A stretch of DNA of 64,000 bases. Source: Bacilli bacterium. GTDB lineage: Bacteria; Bacillota; Bacilli; RF39; UBA660. The first letter of the stretch is position 1; the number at the start of each line of letters is the position of its first letter. Position numbers and translations under genes: made by a program. The notes beneath the pieces were generated by a model that ran no database searches, was not told the origin of the DNA, and was given only the letters and a program-made list of their open reading frames with translations. Location: the NCBI GenBank assembly GCA_017525855.1, contig JAFXSE010000118.1:124001-188000 (forward strand). Direction: 5' to 3'. Shown here one piece after another: positions 44,157-51,197 of this stretch.

Positions 44157-44284
44157 ATAAGAAAAGTGAGTATATTTATACCCACTTAAAAACCATAAGA
44201 AATAATTTTCTAACTTGGCTTTTTACCTATTACTATTCGTAATCAGGTGGATATAAATCTCTTTCCATTTCTTAACTGTTATTA
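44157..44284 (-). promoter_or_regulatory. infC-rpmI-rplT leader with attenuator (L20-leader-like)
   Basis: About 130 bases of transcribed leader separate the promoter from infC. It ends in a strong hairpin, AAGTGGGTATA / TATACTCACTT (44187-44177 and 44174-44164), followed by TTCTTATTTT. The terminator sits upstream of infC and must be passed for expression. Firmicute infC operons are controlled by L20 binding a leader that terminates transcription, so this is probably the same device. I did not verify the L20-binding junction. Confidence 0.65.
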
Positions 44285-44313
44285 ATTATATTCCAAATTA
44301 TTAACAAAGTCAA
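44285..44313 (-). promoter_or_regulatory. Sigma-A promoter of the infC operon
   Basis: On the minus strand TTGACT (44313-44308) and TATAAT (44290-44285) are separated by 17 bases, a near-consensus vegetative promoter, located between the dUTPase stop and the leader RNA. Confidence 0.85.
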
Positions 44314-44324
44314 CACTTTTTTTC

Positions 44325-44801
44325 TTATTTACTAGTAGAACCAATTCCACCAGCTCTTACATTAGTAATTTCCTCTTCATTGTCTACTGTTAAAAACTTA
44401 GTAAATATACCCTGACATAGTCTATCACCCTTTTTAACTATAAAATCTTCATTACCCTCATTTTGTAAACATATAAAAGCATGACCTTCATTACTAGGAT
44501 TATTATAATAATCACATTCAAATACCCCTATTTGATTACACATTCTAACATTATGTTTTATACCAGTACTACTTCTTACAACTATTAAAAACATCTCATC
44601 ACTATTCATATTTACCTTAAAACCAGTTGGTATCTTTTTAATCTCTTTAGGCCTCATAGTAAAATCAAATAAACTCTTTATATCATATCCAGCACTATAC
44701 TTAGTACTTCTTTTAGGTAATTCATACTCTAAATATAAATCTTTATCATCACATACATCTTTTTTAAACTGTTCAAAACTAATTTTCTCAAAATATCTCA
44801 T
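44325..44801 (-). CDS. dut: dUTP diphosphatase (trimeric dUTPase family)
   Basis: Hydrolyses dUTP to dUMP and PPi, keeping uracil out of DNA. The 158 residues show the five trimeric dUTPase motifs: 1 'KYSAGYDIKS', 2 'IVVRSSTGI', 3 'NQIGVFECDYYNN' (usually G-x-I-D-x-D-Y), 4 'KKGDRLCQGIF', 5 'RAGGIGSTSK'. In motif 3 the usual first Asp is Glu, so activity or preference may differ slightly. It follows the PAP2 gene by two bases. Confidence 0.88.
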   Translation of the reverse strand: MRYFEKISFEQFKKDVCDDKDLYLEYELPKRSTKYSAGYDIKSLFDFTMRPKEIKKIPTGFKVNMNSDEMFLIVVRSSTGIKHNVRMCNQIGVFECDYYNNPSNEGHAFICLQNEGNEDFIVKKGDRLCQGIFTKFLTVDNEEEITNVRAGGIGSTSK

Positions 44802-44803
44802 AT

Positions 44804-45448
44804 TTACTCCCAGTCTACCAAAGTATAAAAATAACTTAATAACATAGAAGATATAATTAATCCACCAACAATATCACTTAACCAATGTACTCCAGATATT
44901 AAACGGCCAAATATTACTAATAACATTAATATAAATAGAAAAGAGTTTACTATATTTAAATATGATTTATTCTTAATATAATCTTTATTAACATATATAG
45001 CACTCATACATACACAAATAGAAAGCATAGTATGACTAGATGGGAAAGATGCCTCTAAAACACCCTCTAAAATAACAGGTCTATAATTTATTATTACTTT
45101 TTCAAATAATAAATAAAAAGCAAGAACAACTACATAAAAAACACCCAATATAATAATCTTTCTATCCACCTTAAATAAACTTTTTCTTTTAATTAACTGT
45201 ATTAATCCAACAAGACCATATATTCCTACAACAATCAAAACAATAAACCCAAGTATTTCAGTTATTTTATATAAAGAACTATTATACCCAGTTAAACTAT
45301 GAAAAGACTTATTAATACTAGATAAACCAACTCTACTTCCCTTAGGTCCAATACTATCAACATCTACACATTTAACAATAAATATATATACTATTGAAAA
45401 AACACTTAACATTAAAGATAACAAAATATTTCTCTTATTCTTAATCAT
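44804..45448 (-). CDS. PAP2 family membrane phosphatase
   Basis: A 214-residue protein with about six membrane segments and the lipid-phosphatase motif set: 'EKVIINYRP' (KxxxxxxRP), 'SFPSSHTM' (PSGH type) and 'GRLISGVHWLSDIVGG' (SRxxxxxHxxxD type). It probably dephosphorylates undecaprenyl pyrophosphate or phosphatidylglycerol phosphate on the outer side of the membrane. GGAGG precedes ATG. It is co-transcribed with dut. Confidence 0.9.
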   Translation of the reverse strand: MIKNKRNILLSLMLSVFSIVYIFIVKCVDVDSIGPKGSRVGLSSINKSFHSLTGYNSSLYKITEILGFIVLIVVGIYGLVGLIQLIKRKSLFKVDRKIIILGVFYVVVLAFYLLFEKVIINYRPVILEGVLEASFPSSHTMLSICVCMSAIYVNKDYIKNKSYLNIVNSFLFILMLLVIFGRLISGVHWLSDIVGGLIISSMLLSYFYTLVDWE

Positions 45449-45505
45449 AACTACCTCCTAAAAAATACTATGTTATTAACCATAACTATTGTATCAAAAA
45501 TAGAT

Positions 45506-45534
45506 AAAAAAAGAAACACCTATTACAATGTTTC
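45506..45534 (-). terminator. Terminator at the Rpn-type gene end
   Basis: Minus-strand stem GAAACA / TGTTTC (45534-45529 and 45518-45513) with the stop codon in the loop, followed by TTTTTTT. Confidence 0.65.
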
Positions 45535-46437
45535 TATTTCCTCTTTTGTAAGTCCAGTTGATTTAGATATTATTTCTATATCTACACCATTATCCTTGAA
45601 ATTCTTAGCAACTTCTAATCTAGCCAAGTGTTCACCTTCAGCTCTTCCTTCAGCTCTTCCTTCAGCTCTTCCCTCAGCTCTTCCCTCAGCCCTTCCTTCA
45701 GCTAATCCTTCTTTTCTAAATTGAGCTCTTAAAGAGTTCTCTATAAATTCATTATCTTGCTCCGCTGTTACAAATTCATAGAATTCAGGATCTTCATTTA
45801 TTTTTTTTACTTCTTCCATAAACTTACTTATCACCTTATCCTTCTTTGATAGATTATTTAACTCTTCAGGTTTTAAATCAAGCATTATTAAATACTTATA
45901 CTTATCTATCAATTTTTCATCTTTAGAATACCATAAGTTAAGGTAATAATCCATATTTAATTCATATATAATAAAGTTATTTACAAAATTTTTACCTTTA
46001 TCATCCCTTACTTTATATATCCGTAAAGCCTCTTCATCATGAAACCTATTTTTTTCTTTATATAAATTAATCATATTGTATGTAAGATTAATCTGAATAA
46101 ACTCCATCTCCTCATCATATTGTTTTCCCCTTAACACTTCTCTTGAATAAGAATTACATATAAAAGCCATATTCCTAGGTCTTACAAAATCTTGCAAATA
46201 ATTATTTACTTCTATATGTATATTTTCTTTATCAGTCTTTACATGAAAATCAAAATGTTTTCTCCTAATATAAATATTACCATTATTCTTCTCTAAATTT
46301 AGATATATTATTTCTTTTATTTTAATATTTAATATACTTTCTATTAAAGCTATAAGTAAATCTTTATTCTCCTCCTTCATAAATACTTCCTTAAAAGTAA
46401 TATCATATCTACACGTATAAAACTCTTTTTCCTCCAT
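45523..46437 (-). CDS. Rpn/PD-(D/E)XK nuclease family transposase-like protein
   Basis: A 304-residue protein of the PD-(D/E)XK 'putative transposase' (Rpn, PDDEXK_2) family, linked to DNA breakage and recombination. The nuclease core is near the N-terminus: 'YDITFKEVFMKEENKDLLIA' and 'HFDFHVKTDKENIHIEVNNY', where Asp and the 'HIEVN' Glu form the active site. The tail has a run of 'RAEG' units from a 12-bp repeat, then 'ARLEVAKNFKDNGVDIEIIS'. It lies exactly where a DGR reverse transcriptase would be expected. A remnant of the same tail occurs at 50889. Confidence 0.85.
   Translation of the reverse strand: MEEKEFYTCRYDITFKEVFMKEENKDLLIALIESILNIKIKEIIYLNLEKNNGNIYIRRKHFDFHVKTDKENIHIEVNNYLQDFVRPRNMAFICNSYSREVLRGKQYDEEMEFIQINLTYNMINLYKEKNRFHDEEALRIYKVRDDKGKNFVNNFIIYELNMDYYLNLWYSKDEKLIDKYKYLIMLDLKPEELNNLSKKDKVISKFMEEVKKINEDPEFYEFVTAEQDNEFIENSLRAQFRKEGLAEGRAEGRAEGRAEGRAEGRAEGEHLARLEVAKNFKDNGVDIEIISKSTGLTKEEIETL
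45636..45707. repeat. Six tandem 12-bp repeats in the Rpn-type gene
   Basis: Plus-strand unit CTTCAGCTCTTC repeated six times with small changes (CCTCAGCTCTTC, CCTCAGCCCTTC, last unit CTTCAGCTAATC). It encodes the in-frame Gly-Arg-Ala-Glu run. Units are a multiple of three, so copy number can change by slippage without breaking the gene. Confidence 0.9.
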
Positions 46438-46498
46438 ATCTCTCCTTCCTAGTGAAATTCCCTGTCATATAAATTATTCGAAACCTATTCTACTTTTT

Positions 46499-46660
46499 CT
46501 AGAAAAAGAGAAATTTTAAATATTTTATTTTATAATGAAATAAAGAATACATAATAGCAATGTCATCATTAAAAACATCATAAAATATTCCAGACTTAAT
46601 TACTACTACATATTCTTTATATTTTATTTTATAACTATTGTAGGTGTCTATAATTTTCAT
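46499..46660 (-). pseudogene. Truncated MutS domain-I-like (MSL-type) DGR accessory gene
   Basis: A 53-residue frame with a good AGAGGTG ribosome site. 'KEYVVVIKSGIFYDVFNDD' and 'IAIMYSLFHYKIK' match the start of the MutS mismatch-binding domain I, where the pattern is '...R.G.FYE.F..DA...'. Stand-alone MutS-like N-domain proteins are known accessory proteins of some DGRs, placed near template and reverse transcriptase. The domain should run on for another 50-plus residues, but here it stops after 'YLKFLFF', and only ~60 bases remain before the next gene. I read it as the 5' stub left after a deletion that also removed the reverse transcriptase. Confidence 0.7.
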
Positions 46661-46860
46661 ATACTACACCTCTATTTAATTTTTTTTGTTATAGGCATAG
46701 GGAATCTTCACTTTTCAGATATCTTACTAACCAAATCATCCCATCTATAACTATATTTCATCACGAAGATGAGGACAATACTTGTTTTCCCAGGCTTTTC
46801 ATTTTTAAGTTCTGTACTACTCTTATACTCCTCCAAAAATTCATAGTTTCAGGGAAAGAT
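46661..46860. other. Template-repeat flank, no gene
   Basis: Between the template repeat and the MutS-like stub there are 200 bases with no believable gene. In other DGRs this stretch belongs to the template RNA. A frame crossing the template (46761-47042) continues here but is not supported. Confidence 0.5.
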
Positions 46861-46966
46861 GCGGGACGGAGCCCATAGTTCGTCGAGTTGGAAGCATTGT
46901 TATTGTTCAGGTTGCGGTTGTTGCCATTGACGTTATACACGTTGTTGGAATTAGACGAGTTGGGCG
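46861..46966 (-). repeat. DGR template repeat (TR)
   Basis: A 106-bp block, GC-richer than its surroundings, whose minus strand is dense in AAC/AAT codons, for example 'AATGGCAACAACCGCAACC'. It aligns gap-free with the variable repeat at 47275-47380. Of 19 differences, 16 are at template adenines; 16 of 33 adenines differ but only 3 of 73 other bases. The exceptions are one C to A, one T to G, and one C to T in the 3' GGGCTCCGTCCCGC segment, the presumed initiation-of-mutagenic-homing (IMH*) part. This is the standard signature of adenine-specific mutagenic retrohoming. No RT gene adjoins it. Confidence 0.93.
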
Positions 46967-47111
46967 ACAGAAAGAATCCGTCATTATATATTAGTATTAC
47001 CCTAGAAATATTTTCCAAATATTTCCAATTACATATTATCAAAAGATATATTATTATTCAGTCTTTTCATTATATTTTTTTGCATTTTACACTCAATATT
47101 GTAAATTGCTT

Positions 47112-47172
47112 ACAAAAAAATCGGTCTTCTGTCGTCCGATATTTTCCTTAGGAAAATTCGCCCTCCTGAAGA
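47112..47172 (-). terminator. Structured 3' end downstream of the variable repeat
   Basis: On the minus strand, ~100 bases after the variable repeat, GTCTTC (47172-47167) can pair with GAAGAC (47129-47124), enclosing a near-perfect inverted repeat ATTTTCCT-N-AGGAAAAT (47141-47157). The alternative hairpin CGGAC...GACCG is followed directly by ATTTTTTT, giving a terminator for the target gene. DNA hairpins just downstream of VR are known to help DGR retrohoming, so this may have a double role. Confidence 0.55.
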
Positions 47173-47237
47173 CATTGTACTCTTCGTTTGAGTATTCCTG
47201 GTTTTCCTTTTTTCTACCCTTATTATATTGTAGATAT

Positions 47238-48197
47238 TTATTCTAGTGAGATATTAGACTTTAGAACTTCAATTGCAGGACGGAGCCCACCGTTCGACGA
47301 GTTGGAAGCATAGCTAACGCTCAGGTAGCGGCTGTGGCCATCGACGTAATACACGATTCTGGAATAAGACGAGTAGGGCGTGTCTAACCAATATCCGTAT
47401 GGTCCACTACCTACTTCATATCTAGTATTCTCCATTAGAAATTCACATTTTGTATGAAGAGCAGAAGTTGAACCACATCCTGTTACTACTTCTTGATATG
47501 TTAATAGTCTTCCACCATATGATGTATAGTCATAGTTTGCATATGTGTTTCCGTCTCCTGATGTTGCACCAATATCATCTACTAATTGTCTAAAGCTATT
47601 ACCACTACCATCTCTTTTTAATGTGTTTTTCCAATCAGTACTTAATGGCATATTGCTCATAAAATCTGAACTAGGTCCATGCCAGTTTTCATTTGATGAA
47701 TAATAAGCAAGTGTTGAAGAAGGTGTAGCAACTTTATTTGCTACATTACTATAATAGATTAACACTGCATAATTACTATCATAGGCAACAGTACTATTTG
47801 TTGTATCATAGTACATTAAATCACTGACATAATAGAACCTCTCATTATAATTGGTTCCTGTTCCTGTTAAATCACAATCTAAAGCATATCCAGTACTTGT
47901 TCCACTTGTTAACTCTCCATTTACTAGTTTAGTTGAATCAGTATGTCCATATGTTATTGGTGAACCAGATGAATAGCCTGTAGCTGAATTTAGACAACCA
48001 CTAGTTCCTGAAGTATATTGACATGTTGTTTGATGTAGAGTTTCTGCCTTTTTACATACTGTTGTTGCTTTAGTATAACTATTTAGTTTTACATTATTTT
48101 CCATTGTTAAATCTTGATTTAAATAAGCATAACCTATACCTGATATTAAAACTATTGCACATATTATATATAATATTATTCTTTTATTTTTGCCCAT
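47238..48197 (-). CDS. DGR target protein, membrane-anchored, C-type-lectin-fold-like
   Basis: A 319-residue exported protein. A short basic start and a membrane segment ('IICAIVLISGIGYAYLNQ') are followed by a Cys-containing domain. This domain shares 'VCKKAETL', 'ITYGHTDSTKL', 'GYALDCD', 'ERFYYVSDL', 'DSNYAVLIYY' and 'ENWHGP' with the protein at 7899-9299. The C-terminus 'YSRIVYYVDGHSRYLSVSY' and 'GGLRPAIEVLK' is encoded by the variable repeat. Substitution of template Asn codons to Tyr, Ser, Asp, His and Val matches known DGR binding proteins. It probably displays a variable ligand-binding surface. GGAGAGAGG precedes ATG. Confidence 0.92.
   Translation of the reverse strand: MGKNKRIILYIICAIVLISGIGYAYLNQDLTMENNVKLNSYTKATTVCKKAETLHQTTCQYTSGTSGCLNSATGYSSGSPITYGHTDSTKLVNGELTSGTSTGYALDCDLTGTGTNYNERFYYVSDLMYYDTTNSTVAYDSNYAVLIYYSNVANKVATPSSTLAYYSSNENWHGPSSDFMSNMPLSTDWKNTLKRDGSGNSFRQLVDDIGATSGDGNTYANYDYTSYGGRLLTYQEVVTGCGSTSALHTKCEFLMENTRYEVGSGPYGYWLDTPYSSYSRIVYYVDGHSRYLSVSYASNSSNGGLRPAIEVLKSNISLE
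47275..47380 (-). repeat. DGR variable repeat (VR2), cognate to the template at 46861
   Basis: The 106 bases at the 3' end of the target gene match the template without gaps apart from 19 substitutions, 16 at template A. On the coding strand AAC has become TAC, AGC, CAC, ATC or AGA, and AAT has become TAT, GAT or GTT. The 3' part GGGCTCCGTCC is unchanged, as expected for the IMH end. Confidence 0.93.
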
Positions 48198-48251
48198 AGC
48201 CTCTCTCCTATTTTACTAATATAAGTTTACTACAAAATAGAAATTAGTGCA

Positions 48252-48276
48252 ATAAAAAAGAGAACAATTAGTTCTC
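48252..48276 (-). terminator. Terminator of the pyrophosphatase gene
   Basis: Minus-strand stem GAGAAC / GTTCTC (48276-48271 and 48265-48260) followed by TTTTTT; it spans the stop codon. Confidence 0.8.
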
Positions 48277-49887
48277 AAAAGCATCCATTATAAGTGGTAT
48301 TACATTTTTCTTACGTGATACACATTTATCAATAAAGTCACCAACATGTATCTCTTTATCATATGTTTGATTAATTATATCTTGTCCTTTATCATTAAAG
48401 ATTATATAACTACCATTTTTAATAATATCTGTTACATATAATACTACTAAACTATAATTATTTGATTCAGCTGCATCATTCATTACTTTAATATATTTAT
48501 CTATATCTTTATTAATATCTTCAAAATTCATTGTAAAGAATTGTCCAACTGCAAATGTTTTATCTCCTACTGTATATAATTTATAATCATTATAAAGTAC
48601 ATCTTCTATACTCATTCCCTCAAGTGAAGTTCCAGCTTTTAACATTTCTAATCCATATTCTTGATAATTAACCTGAGCAATCTTAGAAAGTTCTTCTACT
48701 GCTTCTCTATCTTTATCAGTAGTAGTTGGACTCTTTAATATTAAAGTATCAGAAAGTATTCCAGATAACATCATACCAGCAATATCTTTAGGTATTTCTA
48801 CATTTCTTTCTTCATATAACGTATATATTACTGTATTAGATGATCCAACTGCCATATTTCTATAATTAATTGGAGCATCTGTTGTAATACTACCAATATT
48901 ATGGTGATCTACTATTTCTACTACTTTAGCTTGCTCTATACCATCAGCACTTTGTAGTTTTTCACTATGATCTACTAATATTACTTTTTTAGGACTCTTA
49001 TCATTTAAATCTGTAATTCTTAAAAGTCCTAAACATTTATTATCTTTATCTACTACTGGATAATTAGTATGACGTAATTTATTATTAACATCAAGTACTG
49101 TATCAACATAATCAGTATCTTCAAACTTAGTAGGATTATAACTACATACCATTGTTTTTAAATAACTACTTAATGAAATTAATTTAGATATATGATATGA
49201 ATCAAATGGACTTTTAATTATATTAACTTTATTCTTTCTTGCTATATCAATTAAGTTATCATTAATATTACCATTACCAGCAACTACTATTAATAAAACT
49301 CCTTCTTTAATTGAATACTCTAAAATATCTTGTCTATCTCCAACAATAAGAATAATCTCTTTATCAAGTTCAACTTTTTCTTTAAATGTTTCAGTTGAAT
49401 ATGCACTAACTAAAAGTTTTCCTTTTATTTCTTCATCACATTTTATTACTTCTTCACCATCTAAAACTTTTATAATATTTTCATATGAAGTATGAATATC
49501 ATTATCATGAGCATTAAGTAAAGATTTTGATAAATCTTTAATAGTTAAAAGTCCAACAAAACTATTATCATCTTTAACAATAGGTACTCCTGTTAAACCT
49601 TCTCTAATCATATATTGATATCCATCATAAATGGTTTCTTTTTCATTTAATATGAAATCTCTATGATAATTAATATCTTTTAATTGTAATTTTACATCAT
49701 TAAGATATTTAGGTTCTTGAACATTAAAATACTTTAAAGCATATTTTGTTTCTTTATTTAAAGATCCAAGTGCTCTTGGTTCTGTATCATCACCTAATTG
49801 ATTTTTTAAATATGATAATGTAATACTTGCCGTAATAGCGTCAGTATCTGGTTTTTTATGTCCAAATACAAATGTTTTCTTATTCAT
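48268..49887 (-). CDS. ppaC: Mn-dependent inorganic pyrophosphatase with CBS/DRTGG domains
   Basis: Family II pyrophosphatase hydrolysing PPi to phosphate. The 539 residues are the long, nucleotide-regulated form. The DHH catalytic domain has 'FVFGHKKPDTDAITASITLS' and, after an insert, 'KVVEIVDHHNIGSITTDAPI'. The insert (~70-305) contains two CBS motifs ('GLTGVPIVKDDNSFVGLLTI', 'HTNYPVVDKDNKCLGLLRI') around a DRTGG domain. The C-terminal DHHA2 domain holds 'SRKKNVIPLI'. CBS domains of this type bind AMP/ADP or diadenosine polyphosphates. It removes PPi made by PPDK running in reverse and by biosynthesis. Confidence 0.96.
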   Translation of the reverse strand: MNKKTFVFGHKKPDTDAITASITLSYLKNQLGDDTEPRALGSLNKETKYALKYFNVQEPKYLNDVKLQLKDINYHRDFILNEKETIYDGYQYMIREGLTGVPIVKDDNSFVGLLTIKDLSKSLLNAHDNDIHTSYENIIKVLDGEEVIKCDEEIKGKLLVSAYSTETFKEKVELDKEIILIVGDRQDILEYSIKEGVLLIVVAGNGNINDNLIDIARKNKVNIIKSPFDSYHISKLISLSSYLKTMVCSYNPTKFEDTDYVDTVLDVNNKLRHTNYPVVDKDNKCLGLLRITDLNDKSPKKVILVDHSEKLQSADGIEQAKVVEIVDHHNIGSITTDAPINYRNMAVGSSNTVIYTLYEERNVEIPKDIAGMMLSGILSDTLILKSPTTTDKDREAVEELSKIAQVNYQEYGLEMLKAGTSLEGMSIEDVLYNDYKLYTVGDKTFAVGQFFTMNFEDINKDIDKYIKVMNDAAESNNYSLVVLYVTDIIKNGSYIIFNDKGQDIINQTYDKEIHVGDFIDKCVSRKKNVIPLIMDAFEN

Positions 49888-50001
49888 TAAAACTCCTTCT
49901 TTCTACTTGAAAAGTATAACACAAATATAATTCAAAATAAACAAATACTTTACAAAAATACCTTTTTTTGATAACATATATCACCTAAGGAGACACATTA
50001 T

Positions 50002-50844
50002 ATGATAGAAAAACTACTAGAATTTTTAGAAGCATTAATAAAGAGTTTACTTAAAAAACTATTTAATCATATAAAAAGAAGAACTATTCAAATTTCAAAA
50101 TGGTTTTTAAAACATTTTATAAGTTTATTTAAAAGAATAACTAATAAAGTAAGTAATAAAATAGATTTTATAAAAGATAGATTTAAATGGTTCTTTAATG
50201 AATATATTATAAATAAAGTTTTGCTACTAAAAAAAGTAAAACATAAAAAACTAATTTTAGGAATGCTTTCTGTTTTAGTTTTTTCATTTTTTATAACTGG
50301 TTTTTTATACTTTAAACCTATTATATTTAAAGGTAACACTAAGGATAATAATAGTTTAACTTTTGTTGAATATAATACTCATACTGAAACACCAACTATT
50401 GAAGAGTCTAAACCTGAACAAGAAAGTATATCTCCAACACCAGTAAATAATTCAACACCAGCTGTTGATAATAGTTATCGATGGCCAACAGAAGCAGGAT
50501 ATTATATTACTACTTATTTTTCTTGGTATCATGATGGTATAGATATTGCTGGTTGCTACTACAATTCTAATATATATGCAATATATGGAGGAGAAGTAGT
50601 AACTTCAAGTTATACATATACAAACGGAAACTATATTATTATAAGAGATGATAAAGGAGTTTACTCAATGTATGCCCATCTTGCAAATAGATATGTAGTA
50701 AGTGGACAAAGAGTTGAAAAAGGTACTGTAATTGGAGGTATGGGATCAACTGGTAGAGCAACAGGCGTACATCTTCACTTTTCTACTTGGTATGGTTACC
50801 CATATTATGGAGGTACACCATTTAATCCATATAATCTATATTAA
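50002..50844 (+). CDS. M23 family (LytM-type) metallopeptidase, membrane-anchored
   Basis: A 280-residue cell-wall peptidase or its regulator. A basic, helical cytoplasmic part (~1-85) is followed by one membrane segment (~88-110), a Thr/Pro/Glu linker and the M23 domain (~155-280). The zinc ligands are present: 'WYHDGIDIAG' (HxxxD), 'MYAHLANRYV' and 'GVHLHFSTWYG' (HxH). An active peptidoglycan endopeptidase is therefore likely. In sporulating relatives SpoIIQ is M23-like, but it usually lacks ligands, so this is probably a separate enzyme. AAGGAG precedes ATG; it is divergent from ppaC. Confidence 0.9.
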   Translation: MIEKLLEFLEALIKSLLKKLFNHIKRRTIQISKWFLKHFISLFKRITNKVSNKIDFIKDRFKWFFNEYIINKVLLLKKVKHKKLILGMLSVLVFSFFITGFLYFKPIIFKGNTKDNNSLTFVEYNTHTETPTIEESKPEQESISPTPVNNSTPAVDNSYRWPTEAGYYITTYFSWYHDGIDIAGCYYNSNIYAIYGGEVVTSSYTYTNGNYIIIRDDKGVYSMYAHLANRYVVSGQRVEKGTVIGGMGSTGRATGVHLHFSTWYGYPYYGGTPFNPYNLY

Positions 50845-50880
50845 AAAATTAAAACGACACATCTGTGTCATTTTAATTTT
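50845..50880. terminator. Bidirectional terminator after the M23 gene
   Basis: A long stem AAAATTAAAA-C-GACAC (50845-50860) / GTGTC-ATTTTAATTTT (50865-50880) with an ATCT loop and T-rich ends on both strands. Confidence 0.8.
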
Positions 50881-50888
50881 AACTAATA

Positions 50889-51035
50889 CTATAGTTTTTC
50901 TATTTCTTCTTTAGAAACACCTGTACATTCACTAATCATATCAATATCTATACCTTTGTCTTTTAATCTTCTTGCTACCTCTAGTACTCCCATTTTTTGT
51001 CCTTCTTTTATTCCTTTATCTTCTTCCATTAACAT
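50889..51035 (-). pseudogene. C-terminal remnant of an Rpn-type transposase-like gene
   Basis: About 48 codons: 'KGIKEGQKMGVLEVARRLKD' then 'KGIDIDMISECTGVSKEEIE'. This matches the tail of the gene at 45523-46437 ('RLEVAKNFKDNGVDIEIIS', 'STGLTKEEIETL') but lacks the nuclease domain. An AAGGAG site precedes ATG, so a short peptide could still be made. It is most likely the leftover of an internally deleted copy. Upstream DNA to 51197 holds nothing recognisable. Confidence 0.7.
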
Positions 51036-51197
51036 CATCTCCTTCTTTTTGAAAACGATGTTGTTATACAATGGACTTTATCAATTGTAAAATGGATAAC
51101 TTTTAAAATTCAAAATTAAAAGTGTCTAAATTATACAAAATTCCCATAATGATTTTAACAATTTCAGATAAAAAATATACTCTCATAAGTAAAATTG

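Noticed and set aside
45636..45707. CRISPR-like tandem repeat
   Set aside because: The units are 12 bp, contiguous without spacers, and in frame within a coding sequence.
46761..47042. 93-codon open frame across the template repeat
   Set aside because: It has no convincing ribosome site and exists because the template is a copy of coding sequence. Asn-rich text is the template signature, so it is not annotated as a protein.
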